From Prochlorococcus sp. AG-355-J04 (GTDB taxonomy: Bacteria; Cyanobacteriota; Cyanobacteriia; PCC-6307; Cyanobiaceae): DNA of 34,499 nt. Shown piece after piece: positions 1-8,126 of this stretch. The notes under the pieces are model-generated. The model saw only the letters and a program-made list of their open reading frames with translations. It made no database searches and was not told where the DNA came from. The translations under genes were made by a program, and so were the position numbers. Each line of letters opens with the position of its first letter. Position 1 is the first letter of the stretch. The stretch is from positions 1 to 34,499 of the forward strand of contig QCDN01000010.1 in the NCBI GenBank assembly GCA_003280885.1, given 5' to 3'.

Positions 1-857
1 GAATTGAATATGGAATTGAACAAATACTTGCAGAAGCTTATGACCTTATGAAGAGAGTCAAAGGTATGAACGGTCAGCAGATGTCAGATGTATTTGGTAT
101 TTGGAATAATACTGATGAATTAGCTTCTTATCTAGTTGAGATAACAGAGATTTGTCTAAATACAAAAGATGAGATAACTGGAGATGATGTCGTGGAAAAA
201 ATATTAGATAAAGCTGGCCAGAAAGGGACAGGGTTATGGACTGTTGTAAGTGCTCTAGAACTGGGGGTATCAGTCCCAACTATTTATGCATCTTTAAATG
301 CAAGAGTAATGAGTTCTTTAAAAGAGCAACGTAGTGAGATTGAAAAAACTATTCCATCTAAAGAGATAGAGGATTTTGATTTAGGAAATATATCAGATGG
401 AATGAAACCTTTATTTGATGCTGTAGTCCTTGCCACAATAGCTAGCTATGCCCAGGGTATGGACATTTTAAGAGAAGCATCTGCAGTATATAACTATGGT
501 TTGAATATGCCTTCAATTGCTCAAATATGGAAAGGTGGTTGCATAATTAGATCAAAATTATTAAGTAAAATTCAAGATGCTTATAATAAAGATTCTAATC
601 TAAAAAATTTAATTTTTGATGAATGGTTCAATAATGAAATTGCGACAAGATTAGATAACTTAGCTAAAGTAGTTTCTTTATCCACAAAAGCTGGTATACC
701 AGTCCCATGTCTATCCAGTACCTTAGATTATTTGAATAGTTATAGAACCAATAGACTTCCTCAGAACCTTGTTCAGGCAATGAGAGACTGTTTTGGCTCT
801 CATACATATGAAAGAATTGATAAGGAAGGTAGTTTTCATACTGAATGGATGAAATGA
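1..857 (+). CDS. gnd: 6-phosphogluconate dehydrogenase, decarboxylating (5' truncated by window)
   Basis: This enzyme oxidatively decarboxylates 6-phosphogluconate to ribulose 5-phosphate, making NADPH in the cytosolic oxidative pentose phosphate pathway. The frame is open from base 3, before the first internal ATG at 48, and its first residues (IEYGIEQILAEAYDLM) match the helix that opens the C-terminal domain of the family, so the Rossmann half lies outside the window. Visible family landmarks are GTGLWTVVSALELGV, the substrate-region motif MPSIAQIWKGGCIIRS, and the C-terminal tail GSHTYERID followed by HTEW. About 284 residues are visible of a usual 470 or so. The stop overlaps the start of pgl, consistent with an operon of two consecutive pathway steps in reverse order. 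The identification is firm. Confidence 0.95.
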   Translation, partial: IEYGIEQILAEAYDLMKRVKGMNGQQMSDVFGIWNNTDELASYLVEITEICLNTKDEITGDDVVEKILDKAGQKGTGLWTVVSALELGVSVPTIYASLNARVMSSLKEQRSEIEKTIPSKEIEDFDLGNISDGMKPLFDAVVLATIASYAQGMDILREASAVYNYGLNMPSIAQIWKGGCIIRSKLLSKIQDAYNKDSNLKNLIFDEWFNNEIATRLDNLAKVVSLSTKAGIPVPCLSSTLDYLNSYRTNRLPQNLVQAMRDCFGSHTYERIDKEGSFHTEWMK

Positions 858-1582
858 TTGAAAAGGTTAAAAATAGATATACAGTTAACATTTACAAAGA
901 CAAGTTAGAGCTATCTACATCGGTTTTTAAGTTTATTGAAAGTCATATTATTCTTACTTTAAAAAAGAAAGACAGGTTCAAATTTTGTGTAAGTGGAGGT
1001 TCAACTCCTAAATCTGTCTATAAGCTCTTATCAAAAAGTGATCTTAGATGGGATATGGTTGATGTCTTTTTAGGGGATGAAAGATGTGTTGATCCAAATT
1101 CAGAGTTGAGTAACTCATTAATGTTGAAGAATTCATTATTAACTAATTTTGGATCTAAATCTTTTTTTTATGAAATTTTCAATGATTTAAATGCTGATGA
1201 TGAAGCTACAAAAAATCAATTTATTTCTAAATTATTTGAAAAATGCGGATCAAACCCTCCAACTTTTGATTTAACATTACTAGGTCTTGGAGACGATGGT
1301 CATACAGCCTCACTATTCCCTTATCAAAAAAATAATAATGTAGATGATTTTGTTATTTTTAATGAAGGTAAAGGTTTAAAAAGAATTTCATTAACTCCAA
1401 AGGTTCTTTCAGCTTCTTCAAAGATAGTATTTTTAGTTAGTGGAGCTTCTAAAAGAATTGCTCTTGAGAGGTTATTAGATGAAAAAGAGTCACCAGATAG
1501 AACACCATCAAAATTAATAAAATCTATTAATCAAATTTCAATATTTTGTGATCAGGAATCAGCAAAAGAATTAGAAATTTAG
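845..1582 (+). CDS. pgl: 6-phosphogluconolactonase
   Basis: It hydrolyses 6-phosphogluconolactone to 6-phosphogluconate, the step just before gnd. The 245-residue length is normal for the NagB/RpiA-like Pgl (DevB) family. Motifs seen are the phosphate-binding FCVSGGSTPKSVYKLL near residue 45, FLGDERCVD near 76, and the signature LLGLGDDGHTASLFP near 150. Two in-frame starts exist: ATG at 845, overlapping gnd by 13 bases, and ATG at 854, which gives the classic 4-base ATGA stop/start overlap. The latter may be the real, translationally coupled start; the first three codons carry no conserved sequence. Zwf is not in the window. Confidence 0.93.
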   Translation: MDEMIEKVKNRYTVNIYKDKLELSTSVFKFIESHIILTLKKKDRFKFCVSGGSTPKSVYKLLSKSDLRWDMVDVFLGDERCVDPNSELSNSLMLKNSLLTNFGSKSFFYEIFNDLNADDEATKNQFISKLFEKCGSNPPTFDLTLLGLGDDGHTASLFPYQKNNNVDDFVIFNEGKGLKRISLTPKVLSASSKIVFLVSGASKRIALERLLDEKESPDRTPSKLIKSINQISIFCDQESAKELEI

Positions 1583-1612
1583 TTAAAGTCTATTAATGAT
1601 TTAAATTATTTA

Positions 1613-2161
1613 ATGAGTAAGAAAAAATTTTTATTCCAGAAAAAGGAGTTCGATGGTTGGAAAACATTAAATGATACTGTTATGGGCGGATCAAGTTCAG
1701 CTTTTTGTGAAATTTCAAATTCGGGTTTGATATTAAAGGGTAATATTGTCGAGAAAGCAGGAGGATTTGTTAGTTGTAGATCGTCTATTTATAAACCTTC
1801 TTTAAATGTATCTGAGTATTCATCCTTTGAATTAAATATTGATGGACAAGGAAGAACTTTTAAATTTGCTGTCGCTTGTGAAGATGATCTACTAGGACTA
1901 ACCGAATTTATTCCGGGTGGACTTAGATGGATTAAATCATTCCCAACAAAAAAATTCGGAACAACAAATGTTCAAATTCCTTTTAGTGAGTTAAAACCTT
2001 CAGTAAGAGCTAATAAAGTACGTTTTCCATTTAAATTCAAGCCATCTAAAATTAAAAGATTGCAACTACTACACTCTAAGTTCGGTGATGATGGATTACT
2101 TAATAATGAGTTTAAACAGGGTTCAATAAAAGTTTTAATTAAATCAATAAGTGTTATTTGA
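1613..2161 (+). CDS. CIA30 / NDUFAF1-like family protein
   Basis: This 182-residue soluble protein belongs to the CIA30 family (complex I intermediate-associated protein 30). The N-terminal part FDGWKTLNDTVMGGSSSAF, then GNIVEKAGGFVSCRS and a beta-sandwich-like middle with GLRWIKSFPT, are the usual landmarks. Mitochondrial members assist complex I assembly. Cyanobacterial and plastid members are often supposed to act on NDH-1 or other thylakoid complexes, but that role is inference here. No signal peptide or membrane segment is visible. The gene starts 30 bases after pgl and its end overlaps the next ORF by 11 bases, so it probably belongs to the same transcript. Confidence 0.8.
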   Translation: MSKKKFLFQKKEFDGWKTLNDTVMGGSSSAFCEISNSGLILKGNIVEKAGGFVSCRSSIYKPSLNVSEYSSFELNIDGQGRTFKFAVACEDDLLGLTEFIPGGLRWIKSFPTKKFGTTNVQIPFSELKPSVRANKVRFPFKFKPSKIKRLQLLHSKFGDDGLLNNEFKQGSIKVLIKSISVI

Positions 2162-2537
2162 AAATCCACCTAAAAATATAGAGAGCTTAATCGCTAAGTC
2201 AGCAGATTTAATAAATAAACCTTTTGTTCATTCTGTAGTAAAAATAAATGGTGAATACGAATTCGAAGATGAAGATATTGATTTAACAGTAAATATCTTA
2301 TGTCGAGATAAAGAAGGTAAAAGATTAGAAATTTATGATCTTGAATTAGAACTTTTTAAATCAAATAAAGAGTTGGTTTTAGTAATCTCTAAGCTTAACT
2401 TCCCTGATGAACCAATATTATGGTGTGGAGTTAAAACATTATGGATGGATAGCAATAATGGAAAAAAATGCAACTCACCAAAATACAGCGCCAGATTGGA
2501 AAATTTAGCAAATAGGATAAAAAGTTTTATTGATTAA
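2151..2537 (+). CDS. conserved hypothetical protein, 128 aa
   Basis: I do not recognise this protein. It starts with GTG inside the last codons of the CIA30 gene (11-base overlap) and ends 21 bases before the convergent ilvD stop, so the ORF fills the space exactly, which argues for a real gene. The sequence is acidic in the middle (FEDEDIDLTVNIL) and looks like a mixed alpha/beta domain, with a conserved-looking ILWCGVKTLWMDS stretch near residue 90 and a C-terminal helix. No signal peptide, membrane segment or metal motif is evident. Its position as the last gene of the gnd-pgl-CIA30 transcript gives no firm functional clue. Confidence 0.7.
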   Translation: MLFENPPKNIESLIAKSADLINKPFVHSVVKINGEYEFEDEDIDLTVNILCRDKEGKRLEIYDLELELFKSNKELVLVISKLNFPDEPILWCGVKTLWMDSNNGKKCNSPKYSARLENLANRIKSFID

Positions 2538-2553
2538 GAAAATAAAATTTGAG

Positions 2554-2569
2554 CTGATTTATAAATCAG
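2554..2569. repeat. 16-bp perfect palindrome at convergent gene ends
   Basis: CTGATTTATAAATCAG is a perfect palindrome that covers the stop codon of ilvD and lies 16 bases after the stop of the plus-strand gene. Folded as RNA it gives only a short AT-rich stem with a six-base loop and no clear U-run, so it is at best a weak bidirectional terminator or 3'-end hairpin. Confidence 0.3.
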
Positions 2570-4232
2570 TAACAGCCCCTAAACTTGATGTGCTTACGAT
2601 TCTCGAATATTTTGAAAGAATTCCTCTTTTGTATTTTTGAATAGGTTTTACCCAATCTTTTTTTCTTTTTTCTAATTCTTCGTCAGATAAATCAACTTCA
2701 ATTAGTTGTTTTACAGCATCTACTGTAATTAAATCACCTTCATTTATTAGAGCAATATTTCCTCCTACAGCAGCCTCTGGAGCTATGTGACCCACAACAA
2801 GACCGTAGGTACCCCCGCTAAATCTGCCATCGGTAATTAAAGCCACCTTCTCTCCTAGCCCTTGACCAACAATCGCAGATGTTGGAGCTAACATTTCTCT
2901 CATGCCTGGACCTCCTACAGGACCTTCGTTTCTAATAACAACAACATCACCAGCTTTGATATCGTTATTTAATATCGATTTTAAACAATCCTCTTCACTT
3001 TCAAAAATCTTTGCGGGACCTGTTAATACAGGGTTTTTTACTCCGCTAATTTTGGCTACAGAACCTTCGCTCGCTAAGTTACCTTTTAATATCGCTAGAT
3101 GTCCTTTTTTATAAAGAGGGTCATCTATGTCTCTTATGACATTTTGATTTGTTGGAGGCTTATCTGGAATATTTTGTAAGTATTCTGAGATGGTTTTGCC
3201 TTCAATGTTTTTGCAATCGCCATGAATTAATCCTGCATTCAAAAGTATTTTCATTACTTGTGGAATCCCACCTGCCTTATGAAGATCCACCGTCACATAT
3301 TTACCACTCGGTTTAAGGTCACAAATAACGGGTACTTTTTGTCTGATTCTCTCAAAATCATTAATGTTGATATCTATTCCTGCAGTATTCGCGATAGCTA
3401 AGATGTGCAATACCGCATTTGTTGATCCGCCAATTGCCATAATTACTGATATTGCATTTTCAAATGCTTTCTTTGTCATTAGGTCTAGAGGTCTTATATC
3501 TTTTTCTATTGCAGAGACTAATATCTCAGCACTTTGATCTGCACTTAGTTCTTTTTCAAGATCTTCAGCAGCCATAGTGGAACTGTGAGGAAGACTTAAC
3601 CCTAATACTTCAATAACTGCAGACATTGTATTAGCTGTAAACATTCCTCCACAGCTACCAGCACCAGGAATACAATTTTTCTCAACTTGGATTAGCCTTT
3701 CTTCATTAATTTTGCCTGATGTTAATTGTCCAACAGCTTCAAATGCACTAACAACTGTAAGATCTTCTCCATGCAATTTCCCAGGCTTTATTGTTCCTCC
3801 ATAAATGAAAATTGAGGGAATATTCATTCTTGCAATCGCAATCATGGCACCCGGCATATTTTTATCACATCCACCTATAGCAAGTACTCCATCCATACTC
3901 TGAGCATTGCATGCTGTTTCAATTGAATCAGCAATAACTTCTCTTGAAACTAGGGAATATTTCATGCCCTCTGTTCCCATAGAAATCCCATCACTTACTG
4001 TTATAGTGCCAAACATCTGAGGCATCCCACCTGATCTTTTTATAGACTCTTCAGCTTTTAGAGCTAACTTATTTAAACCCATATTGCATGGTGTTATGGT
4101 GCTGTATCCATTTGCAACTCCAATAATAGGTTTATTAAAATCTTCATCATTAAATCCAACAGCTCTTAACATCGATCTGTTAGGTGATCTTTGCACACCT
4201 TGGGTTATTGCAGATGATCTGAGTTTATGCAT
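2559..4232 (-). CDS. ilvD: dihydroxy-acid dehydratase
   Basis: It dehydrates 2,3-dihydroxy-isovalerate and dihydroxy-methylvalerate to the 2-keto acids of valine and isoleucine synthesis. The 557-residue length is full for the IlvD/Edd family. The three cysteines expected to hold the Fe-S cluster are present: C49 (TPCNMG), C122 ([11 protein letters not shown]) and C194 ([10 protein letters not shown]). The C-terminal half has [20 protein letters not shown] with the catalytic-loop serine. Three cysteines in this pattern are typical of the oxygen-tolerant 2Fe-2S type, which would suit an oxygenic phototroph (inference). leuB at 14013 serves a later step of the leucine branch but is not in the same operon. 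Confidence 0.96.
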   Translation of the reverse strand: MHKLRSSAITQGVQRSPNRSMLRAVGFNDEDFNKPIIGVANGYSTITPCNMGLNKLALKAEESIKRSGGMPQMFGTITVSDGISMGTEGMKYSLVSREVIADSIETACNAQSMDGVLAIGGCDKNMPGAMIAIARMNIPSIFIYGGTIKPGKLHGEDLTVVSAFEAVGQLTSGKINEERLIQVEKNCIPGAGSCGGMFTANTMSAVIEVLGLSLPHSSTMAAEDLEKELSADQSAEILVSAIEKDIRPLDLMTKKAFENAISVIMAIGGSTNAVLHILAIANTAGIDININDFERIRQKVPVICDLKPSGKYVTVDLHKAGGIPQVMKILLNAGLIHGDCKNIEGKTISEYLQNIPDKPPTNQNVIRDIDDPLYKKGHLAILKGNLASEGSVAKISGVKNPVLTGPAKIFESEEDCLKSILNNDIKAGDVVVIRNEGPVGGPGMREMLAPTSAIVGQGLGEKVALITDGRFSGGTYGLVVGHIAPEAAVGGNIALINEGDLITVDAVKQLIEVDLSDEELEKRKKDWVKPIQKYKRGILSKYSRIVSTSSLGAVTDL

Positions 4233-4255
4233 ATTATTTGAGAACCTTTTTTATT

Positions 4256-4546
4256 CTATTGCCCCAACTCTTCAAGTTGCTTCCTTACATCAGCAATTGC
4301 AGAATTAAGTTGCTCAACTTTCTTCTCCAAATTCTCTCCTTCAACTTCATTTATATTTTCATTTGAATCAATCGCTTCTGAGCCGTCTTGAATTCTGGAG
4401 GAATACATCATTGCTTTTTGTTTTTTTTCCTCCTTTCTTTTGTCTGCTTCGGATATTAACCACCAAGCTAGACCTGCTGCTCCAATAAAAGCACCGCTTA
4501 TTAATGATAAAAGATTATTTGAAGACGAATCTCTGTATTCAGACAT
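4256..4546 (-). CDS. small membrane-anchored coiled-coil protein, 96 aa
   Basis: No family is recognised. The protein has a short polar N-terminus, one glycine/alanine-rich membrane segment around residues 12-31 (LSLISGAFIGAAGLAWWLI), a basic stretch (KRKEEKKQK) just after it, an acidic linker, and a C-terminal heptad-like helix (LEKKVEQLNSAIADVRKQLEEL). The positive residues after the segment suggest a cytoplasmic coiled coil. The topology resembles YtxH-like proteins, but the resemblance is only in layout. It sits 23 bases upstream of ilvD and 29 bases downstream of the upp-like gene on the same strand. Confidence 0.65.
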   Translation of the reverse strand: MSEYRDSSSNNLLSLISGAFIGAAGLAWWLISEADKRKEEKKQKAMMYSSRIQDGSEAIDSNENINEVEGENLEKKVEQLNSAIADVRKQLEELGQ

Positions 4547-4575
4547 TGGTAAAATATTTACTCCTATATTCTATA

Positions 4576-5193
4576 TTAGTTCTTATCTTGAAATATAGTA
4601 CTTAAACGCGATAGAGGATTCCCAATACCCGGTACTAATAATTGTGTTTTTTCGTCTTCCTCATCTATGCAAGAAGTGTAAATCACCTGATTAGGGAGTG
4701 ATTTCGCAATTTCATTTAATCCTTTATTTGAGCAAATAGCAGTTATTAAAAGAATTCTATTTGAATCAACACCTAATTCCTTTAATTTAATTAAAGTTTT
4801 TAATGTTGCTGATTTTGTTGTTATTTGTTCTGAATAAAATATAACTCCTTCATTTGATTCAATAGTTTTAGGAAGTTCTCCTAATGAGAGGGTTGAATTA
4901 GGAATTACCTCTTTAGATCCAAACCAAAGAAATAACCCTTCGGGCAACATTGCGAGCACTTTTATTGGATAATCGTTATTAATAAAGAATCCATCTGCGT
5001 CTCCATTATCAGTATTTACTATTTCTTTTTTATATGGCAGCCAATTACGTAATGCTTCATATGTAAGCCATTTCCCTAATTGCTCATATCCTGTTGAGTA
5101 CAAAATATTTGGAGTATTTTTTTCTCGCAATATTGAAAGCCAATGTTTTATTAATGGATGAGGAGGAACAATAACCTTTAGTGACATTGCCAT
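4576..5193 (-). CDS. upp: uracil phosphoribosyltransferase homologue with degenerate PRPP site
   Basis: The overall plan follows UPRT: N-terminal IVPPHPLIKHWLSILRE, a central sheet, YTSCIDE near residue 175 and LVPGIGNPLSRL near 190, matching the family's YTAAIDE and IVPGLGDAGDRL. The 205-residue length is normal. However, the PRPP-binding loop, DPMLATGGS in active enzymes, is replaced by YSEQITTKSATLKT around residue 120, and the final GDAGDR uracil loop is GNPLSR. Prochlorococcus relatives are commonly annotated as upp; enzymatic activity should not be assumed. It may be a regulatory or structural paralogue. Divergent from the pentapeptide gene, with 63 bases between starts. Confidence 0.72.
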   Translation of the reverse strand: MAMSLKVIVPPHPLIKHWLSILREKNTPNILYSTGYEQLGKWLTYEALRNWLPYKKEIVNTDNGDADGFFINNDYPIKVLAMLPEGLFLWFGSKEVIPNSTLSLGELPKTIESNEGVIFYSEQITTKSATLKTLIKLKELGVDSNRILLITAICSNKGLNEIAKSLPNQVIYTSCIDEEDEKTQLLVPGIGNPLSRLSTIFQDKN

Positions 5194-5256
5194 ATATTTT
5201 CCTTTAAGATACTCTTACAAACTTTAAATCCTTAAGTTCTAAAATACAGTCTTATT

Positions 5257-5769
5257 ATGATTAAATCAATTGTTTTCCCCTCACTAAAGAATGCATTAAT
5301 TACTTTGTTATTCGTTGGGATTTTATTTTTTAATTCTGTAAATTCTGCATGGGCTAAAAGACCTCCTGAGATTAGAAACCAGCAAGACCTTAATTTAGAG
5401 CCAGATATGCATGGTCAAGACTTAAGCGGTAACGAATACGTTAAGTTTGATTTGAATGGGTTTAATTTCAGTGAAAGTAATTTAGAAGGCGCGGTGTTCA
5501 ATAATAGTAAATTGCAAAACTCAAAGTTTACTGGAGCCAATTTAAGAGATGCACTAGCTTACGCAACAGACTTTACAGATGCAGATCTTTCGGATGTTAA
5601 TTTTACAAATGCTTTATTAATGGAGAGCAATTTTGAAGGAGCAAAAATAGATGGTGCAGATTTTACTGATGCTGTTCTTAGTCGTACACAACAAAAACAA
5701 TTATGTGCGATTGCTAATGGCACAAATAGTTCTACAGGAGAGAGTACAGAATATAGCTTAGGTTGTTAA
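5257..5769 (+). CDS. thylakoid lumenal pentapeptide-repeat protein
   Basis: A 170-residue exported protein. Residues 1-33 form a Sec-type signal peptide with a hydrophobic core (LITLLFVGILFF) and an AWA-K cleavage site. Residues about 48-140 are A(D/N)LXX-type pentapeptide repeats (for example FSESNLEGAVFNNSKL, ANLRDALAYATDFTDADL), expected to form a right-handed quadrilateral beta-helix. The tail SRTQQKQLCAIANGTNSSTG with a final cysteine is typical of lumenal proteins such as cyanobacterial Rfr32 and plant TL15/TL17; the two tail cysteines may form a disulfide. The molecular function of this group is unknown. It is followed 9 bases later by the CobW-family gene. Confidence 0.85.
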   Translation: MIKSIVFPSLKNALITLLFVGILFFNSVNSAWAKRPPEIRNQQDLNLEPDMHGQDLSGNEYVKFDLNGFNFSESNLEGAVFNNSKLQNSKFTGANLRDALAYATDFTDADLSDVNFTNALLMESNFEGAKIDGADFTDAVLSRTQQKQLCAIANGTNSSTGESTEYSLGC

Positions 5770-5778
5770 TCATCAAAG

Positions 5779-6843
5779 ATGAAAAAAAAAATACCAGTTA
5801 TAGTTGTTTCGGGATTTCTTGGTTCAGGTAAAACAACTTTTCTAAGATATTTACTAAAAGAAAGTAATAAAAAATTTGGTTTAATAATTAATGAATTTGG
5901 CGATGTTGGAATTGACGGTGATTTGATTAAAAGTTGTGATAAATGTGATGAATCTGAAGAAGACTGCGTAATCGAATTAAACAATGGATGTTTATGTTGT
6001 ACTGTTCAAGATGATTTTGTTCCATCAATAAAAGCTCTCCTAGAATTTAATCCTCCTATCGAATCAATAATTATCGAAACAAGTGGCTTGGCACTACCAA
6101 TTCCCTTAATTCAAGCACTTAACTGGCCTGAGATTAGATCTTCCATCTACCTTGATGTTGTTGTTGGTATCGTTAACGGAGAATCAATGCTTAATGGTTC
6201 ACCAATTAATGATTTAAATAAAATAACAAAACAATATAATGAAACAGATAAAATTGATCACAATGCCACTATAGATGAACTTTTTGAGGAGCAACTAGAA
6301 GTTTCTGATATCGTTTTAGTCTCTAGATCAGATATTTTAAATGATGATCAGTTTAACGTTGTAAAAAATAAAATTCAAGGAAGTCTAAACTCATCTACAC
6401 CCGTCCTTAAATCTAAGAATGGCAATATTGATTTAAATTATCTATTTGATTTTAATTTAAAAAAAGAGACTTATAAAGAATTTTTAACTGAAGAACATGA
6501 CCATAATCATGTTGAGCTTGTATCAGATTCATTTAAATTAAATTATTTCCTTGAAAAAAATGACTTTGAAAAGGAGATGTCAGAAATCTTGGATGAATTA
6601 AACATTCTTCGAATAAAAGGACGTATTTGGATACCAAACAAATCATTGCCTTTACAAATACAAATTGTTGGAAAGAAAATTAATACTTGGTTTGAAGAAG
6701 CTCCAGACAATTGTTGGAGACCAAATGATAATGCTGGGCTTGAATTAGTAATAATTTCCTTTGATGAAAAATCTATAAAAACTTTCAATAGAAAAATTAC
6801 AGAGAAATTTAAGATTTTAAGTGATCCAAAAATAGCAATTTGA
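5779..6843 (+). CDS. cobW: CobW/COG0523-family P-loop GTPase (metal chaperone)
   Basis: A G3E-class GTPase of 354 residues. Residues 12-19 carry the Walker A GFLGSGKT, residues 70-74 the metal-binding GCLCC motif (C71, C73, C74), followed by ETSGLALPIPLIQAL and a base-recognition motif SRSD in place of the usual NKxD. Three more cysteines (C53, C56, C63) lie just before GCLCC, and a short HDHNH stretch precedes the C-terminal CobW domain. Members deliver metals such as cobalt or zinc; the CobW subgroup is linked to cobalamin synthesis, which this lineage performs, but the metal cannot be decided from sequence. It directly follows the lumenal protein gene. Confidence 0.85.
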   Translation: MKKKIPVIVVSGFLGSGKTTFLRYLLKESNKKFGLIINEFGDVGIDGDLIKSCDKCDESEEDCVIELNNGCLCCTVQDDFVPSIKALLEFNPPIESIIIETSGLALPIPLIQALNWPEIRSSIYLDVVVGIVNGESMLNGSPINDLNKITKQYNETDKIDHNATIDELFEEQLEVSDIVLVSRSDILNDDQFNVVKNKIQGSLNSSTPVLKSKNGNIDLNYLFDFNLKKETYKEFLTEEHDHNHVELVSDSFKLNYFLEKNDFEKEMSEILDELNILRIKGRIWIPNKSLPLQIQIVGKKINTWFEEAPDNCWRPNDNAGLELVIISFDEKSIKTFNRKITEKFKILSDPKIAI

Positions 6844-6851
6844 CTTTATAG

Positions 6852-6887
6852 TTAGCTGTCGGGATACTTACTACAGTAGACAGCCTA
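6852..6887 (+). other. hairpin in the leader of the 54-aa zinc-finger ORF
   Basis: TTAGCTGTC (6852-6860) pairs with GACAGCCTA (6879-6887) with one bulged base, leaving an 18-base loop. It ends two bases before the ATG at 6890, so it would occlude the start region if present on the transcript. There is no following U-run, so an intrinsic terminator of cobW is less likely than a leader structure. Confidence 0.35.
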
Positions 6888-6889
6888 AT

Positions 6890-7054
6890 ATGGAAAATCA
6901 AAAAATTGCTTTAAAACAAATAATCTCTGACGACGTTACATCAATTGATAAAATAAAATGTTCAAAATGTGGAGGGGCAGGAAATTTCAAAACTCATGAA
7001 AATTCAAGAAGAACTTGCTTAGTTTGTTTTGGTAGAGGCTTCATAAACATTTAA
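6890..7054 (+). CDS. 54-aa DnaJ-type zinc-finger protein (BSD2-like)
   Basis: A short ORF with ATG at 6890 and TAA at 7052-7054. Its second half holds two CxxCxGxG-type knuckles, CSKCGGAGN (residues 24-32) and CLVCFGRGF (43-51), the arrangement of half a DnaJ cysteine-rich domain that binds one zinc. Plant BSD2 and several small plastid or cyanobacterial thiol chaperones have this module without a J domain. A chaperone or thiol-exchange role is inferred only from the module. The N-terminal 20 residues are unremarkable. It lies 46 bases after cobW and about 100 bases before purS, and may be cotranscribed with the metal-chaperone gene. Confidence 0.72.
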   Translation: MENQKIALKQIISDDVTSIDKIKCSKCGGAGNFKTHENSRRTCLVCFGRGFINI

Positions 7055-7151
7055 TAACTTAGAAAACCTTAAGGTAAAAATATTTGTTTATTAATCGATA
7101 GTACTTTTTATAAAAATTTAAACTAATCTTCTAGTAGAAATTAATTTTTAA

Positions 7152-7406
7152 TTGGACCAATTTTCTGTAAAAGTTTTTGTAAGACTAAGACCCTCAGTTT
7201 TAGATCCCGCAGGGGAAGCTACCAAATCTGCTTCTATAAAACTTGGAGCCGAGGGAATTAAATCATTACGTATAGGAAAAATGATTGAGGTAAAAATAGA
7301 AGGTAATGGTGAAAACGAAGTAAGAGAAAAAATTGATTTATTGTGTGATAGGTTATTCGCAAATACTGTTATTGAAGATTATGAGTATTCACTAGAAAAA
7401 TTATAA
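7152..7406 (+). CDS. purS: phosphoribosylformylglycinamidine synthase subunit PurS
   Basis: PurS is the small subunit that bridges PurL and PurQ in the FGAM synthase complex of purine synthesis. The 84-residue length and the sequence ([51 protein letters not shown]) are diagnostic. The start must be TTG at 7152: an in-frame TAA lies directly before it (7149-7151) and the next in-frame ATG comes only in mid-protein. The gene is followed after one base by purQ; purL is not in the window. Confidence 0.93.
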   Translation: MDQFSVKVFVRLRPSVLDPAGEATKSASIKLGAEGIKSLRIGKMIEVKIEGNGENEVREKIDLLCDRLFANTVIEDYEYSLEKL

Positions 7407-7407
7407 G

Positions 7408-8073
7408 ATGGATAATTTTACTGTAGGAGTTGTTGTCTTCCCTGGTTCTAATTGTGATCGTGATGTTTCATGGGCATTGGAAGGTTGTTTAGACATAAGA
7501 ACAAAATACTTGTGGCATGAGTCTTCAGATTTAAGTGATGTAGATGCAATAGTTTTACCCGGAGGATTTAGCTATGGTGATTATTTAAGATGCGGAGCAA
7601 TTGCGAGATTCTCTCCATTAATAAATGCCTTGGATGAGTTTGTTAAAAGCGGGAAAAGAGTTTTAGGAATTTGTAATGGGTTTCAAATCTTGACAGAATC
7701 AGGGTTTTTGCCTGGTGCTCTTGTTGCAAATAAAAATCTTAATTTTATCTGCGATGACGTTGAACTGGACATCGTTTCTTCAAAAGGAGGTTGGTTTAAT
7801 AATGTAGATGAAAAACAAACAATTAAGTTGCCAATTGCGCATGGGGAAGGAAGATATCATTGTGATTCTGATACTTTAAAGAAACTTGTAGATAATGAAT
7901 TGATCGCTTTGAGATATAAAAATAATCCCAATGGATCCTCATATGATATCGCAGGCATAACTAATGAGAAGGGAAATGTTCTAGGTTTAATGCCTCATCC
8001 AGAGCGAGCATGTGACGAGACAATTGGTGGGACTGATGGTCTTTTTACACTAAAATCATTAATATTGAAATAA
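7408..8073 (+). CDS. purQ: phosphoribosylformylglycinamidine synthase, glutaminase subunit PurQ
   Basis: This class I glutamine amidotransferase supplies ammonia to PurL for the conversion of FGAR to FGAM. The protein is 221 residues, normal for stand-alone PurQ. The nucleophile cysteine is in GICNGFQIL near residue 90, and the catalytic His-Glu pair is in MPHPERA near 198-200. The N-terminus [15 protein letters not shown] and [15 protein letters not shown] are family signatures. It is separated from purS by a single base and ends at a strong terminator. Confidence 0.95.
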   Translation: MDNFTVGVVVFPGSNCDRDVSWALEGCLDIRTKYLWHESSDLSDVDAIVLPGGFSYGDYLRCGAIARFSPLINALDEFVKSGKRVLGICNGFQILTESGFLPGALVANKNLNFICDDVELDIVSSKGGWFNNVDEKQTIKLPIAHGEGRYHCDSDTLKKLVDNELIALRYKNNPNGSSYDIAGITNEKGNVLGLMPHPERACDETIGGTDGLFTLKSLILK

Positions 8074-8109
8074 AAAAAAAAGACCCCCAATTTTGGAGGT
8101 CTTTTTTTA
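8072..8109. terminator. bidirectional intrinsic terminator between purQ and fbaA
   Basis: An A-run, then AGACCCCCAATTTTGGAGGTCT, then a T-run. The arms pair GACC with GGTC and CCAA with TTGG around a small loop, with one mismatch, and the flanking A and T tracts serve both strands. It separates the convergent purQ and class II aldolase genes and is the clearest terminator in the window. Confidence 0.88.
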
Positions 8110-8126
8110 TTTAATTTGGGAAGAAA

